Positions 5,023 to 12,655 of a stretch of DNA of 19,920 nucleotides are shown here, piece after piece. The stretch's first letter is position 1. The number at the start of each line of letters is the position of its first letter. The stretch lies in contig DAQG01000053.1 in assembly GCA_002502785.1 (NCBI GenBank), positions 1 to 19,920 on the forward strand, given 5' to 3'. The position numbers and the translations under genes are program-made. The DNA comes from Methanothrix harundinacea (GTDB taxonomy: Archaea; Halobacteriota; Methanosarcinia; Methanotrichales; Methanotrichaceae). The notes beneath the pieces were generated by a model. It worked only from the letters and a program-made list of their open reading frames with translations, was not told where the DNA came from and searched no databases.

Positions 5023-8000
5023 TCACCTCGCTGTTGAGGAGATGACATAAGGCTTCTTCGCCGTTGTGAAATCCTCTGGCTTGTAAGCCCCCGTCGACCA
5101 GGCCTCCGTTCTGCTATCGATCACCTCGCCGTTTCGGCTGAGGGTGAGATCTTCGAGGTGGAGCCGGGACGGCGTCTTCTTCATGATGAACTTGAGGGGG
5201 TTGAAGGTGAGGGCGACGACTTGCACCCCCTCCTCCAAGGTGGCAGCCACCTCCACACTGTCGATCTCAAAGCCGTCGTCGTCGAATAGCCGTCCGGAAA
5301 CTTTGTAAGATCCCGGTGTCTGGACTGCGACCTCAACATTGATCACGATCATGTCGGGCTTGGTCCCGGCGTCGGACGTCGACGCGAGCGTCTCGTCGAC
5401 GAACTCGCCGGTGAAGCGGGCCGATAAGGGCTGGAAATCCTCGGGACACTTGAAGATCGTTACGTTCCCCACGTACCTGTCGATGATATCCCCTTCGCCG
5501 TTGTAGAGGAAGAGGTTCTCAAGGCTGAGAGGCCCGCATTTGCCCCTGCTCCAGATATCGCTGCCGTTGACGCAGATCTCTATCGACCCGTCACCTTCGA
5601 GCCTTTCTGTGCTGCCGAGCCAATCTATCGCAGACCCGTTTCCGTCCAGGAGGCTCCCCTCGATCCTGTAATCGCCGGGGGCTGTTACGTCGACGCCCAC
5701 CTCGATGCAGAGCTTCTCATAGAGGCCGTCGCCGTCCCTGTCGATGAGGTCGGTTTTGCTCTCACCGGTGAGGGATGCTCCCGCCACGGTCAGGCTGACG
5801 GGGATGGTGAACCGATCCTCGTCGGATCGGACCTGGATATAACCCTCCAGCCCCGAGCTCGGCGCATCGGAGGGGACGGTGACGGTGGCGTTGACGGTTC
5901 CTTCCGTCCCGGAGTCGAGCCGTTCGGGCCCTGTCGCCGAGACCCACGACCAGGTCTCCTGGACGTAGAAGGTCGCCTCAAGGTCAAAGGGCTGCCTCGC
6001 CTTCGTTGTCACGTGATACCCGTAGACTATCGCTCTCCAGATGCCAGGACCCGGATGGGTGCCTCCCACCTCCTCTTTGACGTCGCCGCCGTAGGAGACG
6101 TCCACCGGCCTTCCGTTCTCGTTGAAGAGGAGAAGGGCGAGATCGCTGTCAGGATCGTCCCAGGAGAGACTCACGCCGAGCCTTGTGACGTTCGATGGAA
6201 CCTCTATCGGCACCGTCCAGATCACCTTGTCTCCGATGGAATCGGCCCACTCCTCCTTCTCGACGTTCTCCATCATGCCGACGTAAGTGACGTTGGCAAG
6301 GGCTGGGCCGCCGTTTTTGAGGCTGAACTGAGCCACCTTCGTCTCGCCAGGACTGGCGGAACCGATAGACCACCTCTTCGGCGAGCTGGCAAGAAGCGTC
6401 CGTTCAACCTCCAGAACGTAATTCGCCTCGCCCGTTATGTTTCTCGCGTGGGCCGCCACCAGCCACCGGCCCGTGGGGGGCGTGTCCACCGAGACGGTCT
6501 CGATCCCTTCGTCCTGACTCGCGGGGTAGTACTCGCTGGTGGGCGATAGGAGGAACAGGTCCAGGTCTGGTTCGCCCTTCCACGAAAGGGAGCACTTCAG
6601 CTCGTCGGTGCTGGTCGGAACGTCGACGTAATAGTAATCCCACTCGCCCTTGACGAGAGATCCGGGGACCGAGCCCCGGCCTGTGGCCATCTCGACCGAT
6701 TCGGCCACTTCGACCGTCAGGGGAAGTGAAAATATCTTTGTTCCGTTCTCGGATATGTCGATGAAGCCATCATATCGACCCGGCAGAGCATCTTCGGGAA
6801 CGCTGATGGTGGCGCCAAATACCCTCTGGCCGTTGGCAGGGATCTTCCTTGACAGGGGCTGGACCGAGGTCCAGTCGGCGATGGGTCCCGAGGCAGAGGT
6901 GGCGACGTTCGATAGCTCTCTATCAGAGAAGAAGAGGAACTTGGAGTTCCAGTCCACGTCACCGGGAGCGAGAGCGTACATCTTCTTCTGGAACCTGTCG
7001 GCTCCGGTGTCGAGGCTCCCGTAGACGGTATCGTCTCCGACGACCCAGAAGTCGCCGTAAACCCACCTGCCCGCCGACCAGCGGTCCGGAAGGACGCTGC
7101 ATAGCTGATCATCTCTGCCCAGAAGCTCGTAAGATTTCAGGGCGTCCAAAAGGCCTGCACCCTGGTAGTAGGCCTCGTACTCCTCGCCCTGAGTGTTATC
7201 CAGCTTCGTGGCGCCCCTGGTCAGGGCAGCCTTCACCCCAGCCGGCGTTATCTTCGGCTCCGCCTGGATGAGAAGCGCTGCAACACCCGCCACGACGGGT
7301 GTCGATAAGCTGGTACCAGAAGCTCCAGCGTAATAGTTGTTGAGCTTTCCCTCGATGTCGAGGTTCGGCGGCACCGTTGAGACGACGTTCACCCCCGGAG
7401 CCACCAGGGTCGGCTTGTACCTGCCGTCTCGCAGGGGGCCGGACCCGCTGAAGGCGGCGATCCGGTCGTCGCAGTCGGTGGCTCCCACCGTTATCACCTT
7501 GACGCCGTCTCCGGGCGACTCGACGCACCCGAGACAGACAGAGGAGGCGACCAGCATCAAAAGAAGAAGCCTTTCGTCGAGGTTGCCTGCGGCAACGCAG
7601 GCGACAGTTCCAGCGTCCATAGCGTTGTCTGCAGCCATCGATATCGGCGGGTTGCTCTCGCCGAGGTTGAGGCCTCCGAGGCTCATGCTGAGGACGTCGG
7701 CGTCGTTTTCTATGGCCCAGTCTATCCCAGCTATGATGTCCGAGATCTGGCCAGATCCCTCGCTGTCGATTACCCTCACGTTAAGAAGGCTCGCACCGGG
7801 AGCCACTCCCATGTACTGCCCACCAGAGGCCGTCCCAGATCCGGCTATTATCCCCGCCACGGCGGTCCCGTGGCCCAGGAGGTCATCGGTGGTCCTCTCG
7901 GAATCGACGAAGTTGACCTCGCCCACCACCTTTCCTGCCAGGTCAGGATGGTTTTTGTCGATGCCGGAGTCGAGGACCGCCACCATCACGCCGGACCCGT

Positions 8001-8439
8001 TTATCCCCCGGTCCCAGAGGGGTTTCGCGTTCACCCTGCTGGTGGCGCAGAAGGTCCTGTTGTCACTGGTGACGTTCATAGGCTGGGCGACCACCACCGA
8101 TCCGTCAGGATAAACTCCTGCCACGTCCGGATCGATGGCCAGCTCCCGAAGGACTGACGAGTTCGCAGATCCCGCAACCCCGTTTATGAGGCTGTAGGAG
8201 TACTTCAATTCCAGGCCTTCAACCTCTTTTTTCGCCCCGTCGTTAAAGATCACTATCACCGGCAGGTTCTCGTTCTCGCCATCGATCTCATCGTCGAGAA
8301 ATAGGTCCAGGGCCGAGCTGATTGGTTCAGCAAAACTATCCGGATCCGAAGGCTGCCCCGATCCAGCCGATCCGGATGCCGCCATCAGGGCGAGCACCAG
8401 ACCGATCACCAAAATCGGTCTCCATCTCTGTCCGTCCAT
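5023..8439 (-). CDS. Secreted subtilisin-like serine protease (S8) with C-terminal beta-sandwich modules
   Basis: A 1138-residue protein from ATG 8439 (GTG 8457 would add six residues; ATG gives a normal signal peptide and has GGGAG 11 nt upstream). Order: signal peptide to about residue 28; an inhibitor-I9-like propeptide region (about 55-115); S8 catalytic domain with Asp157 (VLDSGID), His190 (GHGTAVAG), oxyanion Asn286 (AAGN) and Ser377 (GTSLSTP). Behind it are pre-peptidase-C-like modules (around 580-660 and 720-810) and two related domains near the end, one opening with a calcium-loop-like DRDGDGLYEK. No C-terminal sorting signal or membrane anchor is seen. An unusual hydrophobic stretch follows AAGN (residues 287-305). 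It probably degrades or matures proteins outside the cell. It is divergent from artA, 76 bp apart. Confidence 0.92.
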   Translation of the reverse strand: MDGQRWRPILVIGLVLALMAASGSAGSGQPSDPDSFAEPISSALDLFLDDEIDGENENLPVIVIFNDGAKKEVEGLELKYSYSLINGVAGSANSSVLRELAIDPDVAGVYPDGSVVVAQPMNVTSDNRTFCATSRVNAKPLWDRGINGSGVMVAVLDSGIDKNHPDLAGKVVGEVNFVDSERTTDDLLGHGTAVAGIIAGSGTASGGQYMGVAPGASLLNVRVIDSEGSGQISDIIAGIDWAIENDADVLSMSLGGLNLGESNPPISMAADNAMDAGTVACVAAGNLDERLLLLMLVASSVCLGCVESPGDGVKVITVGATDCDDRIAAFSGSGPLRDGRYKPTLVAPGVNVVSTVPPNLDIEGKLNNYYAGASGTSLSTPVVAGVAALLIQAEPKITPAGVKAALTRGATKLDNTQGEEYEAYYQGAGLLDALKSYELLGRDDQLCSVLPDRWSAGRWVYGDFWVVGDDTVYGSLDTGADRFQKKMYALAPGDVDWNSKFLFFSDRELSNVATSASGPIADWTSVQPLSRKIPANGQRVFGATISVPEDALPGRYDGFIDISENGTKIFSLPLTVEVAESVEMATGRGSVPGSLVKGEWDYYYVDVPTSTDELKCSLSWKGEPDLDLFLLSPTSEYYPASQDEGIETVSVDTPPTGRWLVAAHARNITGEANYVLEVERTLLASSPKRWSIGSASPGETKVAQFSLKNGGPALANVTYVGMMENVEKEEWADSIGDKVIWTVPIEVPSNVTRLGVSLSWDDPDSDLALLLFNENGRPVDVSYGGDVKEEVGGTHPGPGIWRAIVYGYHVTTKARQPFDLEATFYVQETWSWVSATGPERLDSGTEGTVNATVTVPSDAPSSGLEGYIQVRSDEDRFTIPVSLTVAGASLTGESKTDLIDRDGDGLYEKLCIEVGVDVTAPGDYRIEGSLLDGNGSAIDWLGSTERLEGDGSIEICVNGSDIWSRGKCGPLSLENLFLYNGEGDIIDRYVGNVTIFKCPEDFQPLSARFTGEFVDETLASTSDAGTKPDMIVINVEVAVQTPGSYKVSGRLFDDDGFEIDSVEVAATLEEGVQVVALTFNPLKFIMKKTPSRLHLEDLTLSRNGEVIDSRTEAWSTGAYKPEDFTTAKKPYVISSTAR

Positions 8440-8515
8440 AAGTCTAACCACTCCCACTAGACGCCATCGGCCGATCGAAGGGGCCGGGCATCACAGATTC
8501 CCCGATTGGTAGATA
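8440..8515. promoter_or_regulatory. Divergent intergenic region between protease and artA
   Basis: Only 76 bp separate the two start codons, so both promoters must lie here or overlap the genes. A GGCCGATC-rich stretch is central. No convincing TATA box can be pointed to for either gene, and artA has only a weak GGT before its ATG. Confidence 0.4.
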
Positions 8516-9328
8516 ATGCTAAATAAACCTGTGGATTTTCTATCCGCAATGATTCTCGGCTGGCTGATCGACAACGTCCTCTGGATAGGACTTGCTTTTC
8601 TCATGGCCTCGGCCATATCAGGTCGGCGGGCTTTATCGGGCCTGGGCTGGATCCTCTTCGGGGTTCACTGGCTGAAACAGCCAGCCCATTACCTGGCCAT
8701 CGGGGACCTGTTCAACGTGGGTCTGACCCTGGCGGTGGCCCTCTTCTCCTTCTACTTAGGCTGGATAATCCTCGTCAGGAGCTGCCGTTCTCGCTCCTGC
8801 GACTGGGCCAGCTCTGCCGTGGCGATAGGGGGCTTCGCCTACTTTCCCTTCGCCCAGCTTTCTCCTCTCAGGGAGTGGCTGATCTCAGAGACCGCAAAGC
8901 TCACCCTCCTTCTCTTGGGGGCCTTCGACGTTCCGGCGGCCGCAGGTGGCGGAAGCGTCATCACCCTTTACGGTCACTCCGTGGAGATCGTCCTCGCCTG
9001 CACCGCCATCGAGAGCATGGCCCTTTTTGCTGGAGTGGTCTTATCGGTCCAGGCTCCTCTCAAAAGAAAGATGGCAGCCCTTCTGGCCTCCGTCCCTGTG
9101 ATATACGCTTTGAACCTGTTTCGAAACATCTTCGTGGTGGTGGCCTACGGCGAGGAGTGGTTTGGTGATAACAGCTTTTATCTGGCCCACAACGTGATCG
9201 CAAAAGCCGGGTCGGCCGTAGCCCTCTTCGCCATAGCATACGTCGTCCTGATGCTCCTCCCGGAGCTTCTCGATATGATCGATGAGCTGGCTTCCGACAT
9301 CAGACATGGTGGAGGTGAGCCAGCCTGA
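8516..9328 (+). CDS. artA: Archaeosortase A-like transpeptidase
   Basis: A 270-residue polytopic membrane protein with about eight hydrophobic segments. The exosortase/archaeosortase signature is present: Cys162 in ACTAIESMALFAG, Arg203 in YALNLFRNIFVVVAYGEEWF, and His225 in FYLAHNVIAKAGS. The Cys-to-Arg distance of 41 is that of the catalytic Cys and Arg reported for Haloferax ArtA; which residue is the third catalytic one here is not settled by sequence alone. ArtA removes C-terminal PGF-CTERM-type segments from surface proteins and is linked to their lipid attachment. The next two genes, pssD and pssA, follow at once. No PGF-CTERM substrate is encoded in this window, so targets (for example an S-layer protein) lie elsewhere. 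Confidence 0.88.
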   Translation: MLNKPVDFLSAMILGWLIDNVLWIGLAFLMASAISGRRALSGLGWILFGVHWLKQPAHYLAIGDLFNVGLTLAVALFSFYLGWIILVRSCRSRSCDWASSAVAIGGFAYFPFAQLSPLREWLISETAKLTLLLLGAFDVPAAAGGGSVITLYGHSVEIVLACTAIESMALFAGVVLSVQAPLKRKMAALLASVPVIYALNLFRNIFVVVAYGEEWFGDNSFYLAHNVIAKAGSAVALFAIAYVVLMLLPELLDMIDELASDIRHGGGEPA

Positions 9329-9933
9329 AGCTGGCCAAAAGCTCCGGCCCCTGGGTGGGCGGTCCCCTCTTGGCCGCCATCCTTCTGACGATCCTTGGGT
9401 TCCTTCTGACGATCCTCGTGGTCCTGCTGCTCTCGGGGGCGGCCCTCGCCCTCTCGATCTTCATGGCCTTCTTTCATAGGGACCCAGAACGGGTCCCCCA
9501 GGGCGATGGCATGATCTCTCCCGCCGACGGCCTGGTGGTGGAAGCGTCTGGGGATATGGTGGCAATATTCATGAACCATCACAATGTCCACGTCAACAGG
9601 TCCCCCCTGGAGGGAAGGGTGACATCCGTCGAGCACGGGGACGGAGGCCACCGACCCGCCTTCTTTCGATCATCATCCAAAAACGAGCGGAACCTGATCG
9701 TCATAGAGACCCCAGAGGGGCAGGTCCGATTGACTCAGATCACCGGGATCCTCGTGAGACGAATAGTCTGCTACGTCCGGCCCGGCGACTTTGTGGAGAG
9801 GGGCCAGAGGATCGGGATGATCAGGTTTGGGAGCCGGGTGGAGTTTTCGATCCCTCCCGGTTACAGCCTCAGGGCCGCATTGGGAGATAGGGTCAAGGCC
9901 GGAGAGACGGTGGTCGCGGTGAAAGCGAGATGA
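9325..9933 (+). CDS. pssD: Archaetidylserine decarboxylase (PssD/Asd), probable CTG start
   Basis: A pyruvoyl-dependent decarboxylase converting archaetidylserine to archaetidylethanolamine in the membrane. It has a hydrophobic N-terminal segment, SPADGLVVEA, the HHNVHVNRSPLEG signature and a C-terminal RFGSRVEFSIPP; the Gly-Ser bond there is the expected self-cleavage site and its Ser (170 of 202) gives the pyruvoyl group. No ATG, GTG or TTG occurs near the expected start: GTG 9355 has no ribosome-binding site and would remove MKLAKSSGPW-like residues normal at this N-terminus. CTG 9325 has GGAGGTGA at 9311-9318 with normal spacing, so it is preferred. It overlaps the artA stop codon (CTGA) and overlaps pssA by ATGA. 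Confidence 0.88.
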   Translation: MKLAKSSGPWVGGPLLAAILLTILGFLLTILVVLLLSGAALALSIFMAFFHRDPERVPQGDGMISPADGLVVEASGDMVAIFMNHHNVHVNRSPLEGRVTSVEHGDGGHRPAFFRSSSKNERNLIVIETPEGQVRLTQITGILVRRIVCYVRPGDFVERGQRIGMIRFGSRVEFSIPPGYSLRAALGDRVKAGETVVAVKAR

Positions 9934-10607
9934 CCGGCATCCTGAGGCTCATCCGGCTTCCAGACGTGGTATCCATCTTGAACGCCTCTCTCGGGTACGG
10001 TTCCATCCTGATGGCGTCAAGGGGCAGCTTCGCCATCTCGGCGACGCTGATAGTTCTCGCCATGGCTGCCGACGGAATCGACGGATTTCTAGCTCGAAGG
10101 CTGGGAAACGGCCCTCTCGGGACCCAGATCGACTCTCTCTCGGACGTCCTCTCCTTCGGGGTTGCGCCAGCCTTTCTCGCCTGGGCTGCCTTCGGGTCTG
10201 TCTTCTGGATCTTGGGCGGATTTTACCTCGCGTGCGGGATCCTCAGGCTTGCTCGGTTCAACGTCTCGCCAAAGAAGCAGGGTGAGTTTCAGGGTATGCC
10301 GATTCCAGGGGCAGGGGTATTCGTTGCCGCCAGCGTCCTTCTGGATGGTCCTCTTCTGACGGCCCTTCTTATGGTTTCGATGTCCTTTTTGATGATCAGC
10401 ACGATCCCATACCCCAAGCTCAGAGATCCAAGGATATTTCCTCCGGTTCTGGCGGTGGGGGCAGTGGCGGCGGTGGGATGGCATATGGGCGACCTTCGCC
10501 TTTCTGCAGGGGTCGTATTTTTAGCCCTGGTGGGTTATCTGACCTCACCTTTGGTGATCGAACTATGCCGACGAAGAGGGAAACTGCCGCCTTCGAGGCG
10601 GGTATAA
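9930..10607 (+). CDS. pssA: Archaetidylserine synthase (CDP-alcohol phosphatidyltransferase)
   Basis: A 225-residue membrane enzyme that joins CDP-archaeol and serine to give archaetidylserine, the substrate of the preceding gene product. The CDP-alcohol phosphotransferase motif is at about residues 51-72: DGFLARRLGNGPLG then TQIDSLSD, with the three metal-binding Asp in place; the spacer between AR and G is 7 residues, one shorter than the common 8. About six hydrophobic segments follow. Start ATG overlaps the pssD stop (ATGA), showing translational coupling. The 3' end overlaps mptD by 43 nt. The substrate assignment comes from neighbourhood and lipid chemistry of archaea; other CDP-alcohol acceptors (glycerol, inositol) are less likely. 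Confidence 0.87.
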   Translation: MTGILRLIRLPDVVSILNASLGYGSILMASRGSFAISATLIVLAMAADGIDGFLARRLGNGPLGTQIDSLSDVLSFGVAPAFLAWAAFGSVFWILGGFYLACGILRLARFNVSPKKQGEFQGMPIPGAGVFVAASVLLDGPLLTALLMVSMSFLMISTIPYPKLRDPRIFPPVLAVGAVAAVGWHMGDLRLSAGVVFLALVGYLTSPLVIELCRRRGKLPPSRRV

Positions 10608-10894
10608 AGCTGGGGGCGATCTACCACCAGTTCGTGGGCTCGCCCGTCTCCACGGAGACGGCGGAATGCCTCGAGGTGGCGATGGAAGAGAGCATATCTC
10701 TCCAGCCCCACGTCAGATCCGTCTCGGTAAAGATCAACCGGGATATGCTGGTAAGAAACGTCTTTGGGTACGGCGAGCTGGCCGGAAAGATGATCAAAGC
10801 TCTGGTCGAGATCGATTACGAGGGGGCCGTGGTCAGGGCGAAGCTCGAGTACGATCCCGAAAAAGACTATCCTATGATGCGTCTTTTGGACTGA
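10565..10894 (+). CDS. mptD: Dihydroneopterin aldolase MptD-like (methanopterin synthesis)
   Basis: A 109-residue protein of the archaeal MptD family (formerly DUF372), which cleaves 7,8-dihydroneopterin to 6-hydroxymethyl-7,8-dihydropterin and glycolaldehyde on the way to tetrahydromethanopterin, the C1 carrier of methanogenesis. Family-like segments are EAGIKLGAIYHQFVGSPVS near the N-terminus, VFGYGELAGKMI in the middle and a C-terminal RAKLEYDPEKDYPMMRLLD. The ATG at 10565 is chosen because the family begins here; an upstream in-frame start would lie deep inside pssA. It overlaps pssA by 43 nt and is likely cotranscribed with the lipid genes, though functionally unrelated to them. It converges on, and overlaps by 28 nt, the symporter gene. 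Confidence 0.85.
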   Translation: MPTKRETAAFEAGIKLGAIYHQFVGSPVSTETAECLEVAMEESISLQPHVRSVSVKINRDMLVRNVFGYGELAGKMIKALVEIDYEGAVVRAKLEYDPEKDYPMMRLLD

Positions 10895-12228
10895 GGGAAA
10901 AGCCAGCTCACCAAAAATAGGAGAGCTGCGCTCACAGCCATCCCAAGAAGGGGCCACTTTGCGCCGAAAAGGAGGGCGATCCCGCCACCGCCCAGGAGGG
11001 CGGCGAGGGCTCCCTCGGGGGTGAGTCGGAGCCTATCCCTCCAAAACCCTGCCACCAAGGGCACGATCAAACCTCCGGCAAAGACCGTGTAGGCCGAAAG
11101 GAGGGTGGCTATGATCTCGGGGAGGTGGAGGGCCGAAAGGAGGGCAAGGCCCCCTAAGAGCACGGTTCCGCCTCTTGAGACCCTCATCATTCTCCTCTGG
11201 CCAGCACCGGGCATGGCGGTCTTGTAGAGGTCGAGGGCAAAGATCGATGTCGCCGTCAGGAGGGTGGTGTCCGCCGAGGACATCAGGGCCGAGAGAAGGG
11301 CTGCGGCCACCAGCCCCTCTCCCAGGGGCGAGAGGGTTTCTGCCATGAGGACGGGAAGGGCATCTTCTGGACCTATCCCCGGAAAGAGGATCCGGGCCGA
11401 GATCCCAAGGCCGGTTATGATGAAGGCCAGGGGCAGAAGGACTAGGGCCGCGGCCAGGGCAGACATCCTCGCAGTCTCTGGGTTTTCGGCCGAAAAGAGC
11501 CTCGAGTAGATGTCGGGCCCCACCAGGTATGCAGATCCGACCACCAAAACGAGGCTTGCCACATCGATCCCGCCCCTGGTCGCAGAGGTCGGAAAGCTCT
11601 GGCCTGCCAGGATCTCGGGGCCGACGAGGGAAAAGGCCCTCCAGGAGACTATGGCCAGCCCCAAAATGAGGATCAAAAGCTGTGCGGCGTCCGTCTTCAC
11701 AATCGCCCTCTGCCCGCCCAGGGCGGTGTAGACGACGAATACCAGGGCCGAGACAATCATGAAGATATCCTGACGGGGGCCGAAGAGGACGCTGAGCAAT
11801 TTTCCCGAGGCCACGATCTGGGCCGCTATTATGCCGATCCAGGAGACGAGGACAAGGAGCGAGGCTCCGAATCTGACCCGCTGGTCGTACTGGGACCCGA
11901 TCAGCTCGGGGAGGGTGAAGCAGCCCACAGCCCTCACCTTCTCCGCCAGAAAGAACGAAAGGGCGAGCAGGCCCAGGGTTCCCGAGAGGAGCCACCAGGC
12001 TCCCGTCAGCCCCTCGCTGAATCCTAGCCCCGCCATCCCCAGGGTCGAGGAGGCTCCGAGGATGGTGGCGCAGAGGGTGGCTGTGAGAAGAATCGGTTTC
12101 ACGCTCCTTCCGGCGAGAAAGAAGCTTTCCAGGGTGTTCGAGCGTCTCGCAGCCCAGGCCCCAAGAGCGATCATGGCCAGGAGGTATCCAGCCAGCACGA
12201 GACCCGTCAGGCCCGCATCGTCAACCAT
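10867..12228 (-). CDS. Sodium:solute symporter (SSS/SLC5 family)
   Basis: A 453-residue membrane transporter with about 12-13 hydrophobic segments. It has SSS-family landmarks: FFLAGRSVKP after the first helix, then TLCATILGASSTLGMAGLGF (unwound helix 1 region), TLPELIGSQYDQRVR, VVYTALGGQRAIVKTDAAQL and the LLSALMSSADTTLLTATSIF Na-site region. It would import an organic solute (amino acid, carboxylate or similar) with Na+; the substrate cannot be told, though acetate is conceivable in a Methanothrix-like cell. ATG 12228 is preferred to TTG 12237, since a TATA-like CTTATACT is centred 28 nt before it and no ribosome-binding site exists. The C-terminal codons overlap mptD. Confidence 0.88.
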   Translation of the reverse strand: MVDDAGLTGLVLAGYLLAMIALGAWAARRSNTLESFFLAGRSVKPILLTATLCATILGASSTLGMAGLGFSEGLTGAWWLLSGTLGLLALSFFLAEKVRAVGCFTLPELIGSQYDQRVRFGASLLVLVSWIGIIAAQIVASGKLLSVLFGPRQDIFMIVSALVFVVYTALGGQRAIVKTDAAQLLILILGLAIVSWRAFSLVGPEILAGQSFPTSATRGGIDVASLVLVVGSAYLVGPDIYSRLFSAENPETARMSALAAALVLLPLAFIITGLGISARILFPGIGPEDALPVLMAETLSPLGEGLVAAALLSALMSSADTTLLTATSIFALDLYKTAMPGAGQRRMMRVSRGGTVLLGGLALLSALHLPEIIATLLSAYTVFAGGLIVPLVAGFWRDRLRLTPEGALAALLGGGGIALLFGAKWPLLGMAVSAALLFLVSWLFPQSKRRIIG

Positions 12229-12250
12229 CTTTGCCAACTATGGTTTACGT

Positions 12251-12260
12251 AAGTATAAGC
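12251..12260 (-). promoter_or_regulatory. TATA-like promoter of the symporter gene
   Basis: GCTTATACTT on the minus strand, centred about 27-28 nt upstream of ATG 12228, the spacing expected if transcription starts at or within a few bases of the start codon. Prediction from sequence only. Confidence 0.45.
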
Positions 12261-12286
12261 CTTCCGATGCTCCCGATAATCTCTCC

Positions 12287-12394
12287 TACGCCAATCATTC
12301 TGTTGGCCCTTTGATTGGCGAAATTCTTTAGATAAATTGGACGCTCATATCCGAAGCAAATGTGATGACGTCCAAATTTAATAAATTACGCCAA
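12287..12394. promoter_or_regulatory. Cluster of five CGCCAA/CGTCCAA motifs in inverted pairs
   Basis: CGCCAATCA (12289-12297) and TGATTGGCG (12312-12320) form a perfect 9 bp inverted repeat with a 14 nt loop. TTGGACG (12337-12343) and CGTCCAA (12369-12375) form another, and TTGGCG (12315-12320) pairs with CGCCAA (12389-12394) as an outer pair. Such clustering in a divergent intergenic region suggests binding sites of a dimeric regulator; structured RNA or a small repeat element are alternatives. Confidence 0.4.
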
Positions 12395-12655
12395 ACTATA
12401 AATTATTTTATATTCAACATTATTTAAATAATTTTTAATGTCTAAAAATTTATACGTTTAGAACGATCGCCTTATTAAAATGCTCACTTATTTACAACCA
12501 ATTCGCCATGTTCTTAAAATGTTGTTATTCTGTACATATACGGTATTAAACATCAATCATTTTGTTCGCGTTATATTCTTTTGATATCAGGAAATAGTTA
12601 AGTATTATCAGATCTCAGATTAGTCAAATGTTGGGTAGCACCTTGGAGGCCTTGC

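Larger units (their letters stand above)
12238..12655. other. AT-rich intergenic region
   Basis: A 418 bp stretch between the divergent symporter and beta-helix genes. The part near the symporter holds its TATA-like box and a cluster of CGCCAA-type inverted motifs (listed separately). 12380-12600 is strongly AT-rich (for example ATTATTTAAATAATTTTTAA) with no ORF of note. The last part has TATA-like GTTAAGTATT and leads to the ribosome-binding site of the next gene. Confidence 0.6.

Noticed and set aside
6013..6549. 178-residue plus-strand ORF inside the protease gene, and similar long opposite-strand ORFs in the GC-rich genes
   Set aside because: They mirror the third-position GC bias of the real genes (S8 protease, symporter, purA, moaA) and show no recognisable domains or start signals.
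5023..8439. Protease as a direct ArtA substrate
   Set aside because: The C-terminus (KPYVISSTAR) has no PGF-type motif, hydrophobic helix or basic tail, so adjacency alone does not support it.
10478..10564. Longer N-terminus for the MptD-like protein
   Set aside because: The extra 29 residues lie inside pssA and do not belong to the family, which starts at MPTKRETAAFEAG.
11033..11995. 320-residue ORF in another frame of the symporter gene
   Set aside because: Same strand, shifted frame; Pro/Gly/Arg-rich translation with no domain, whereas the main frame has clear transporter helices.
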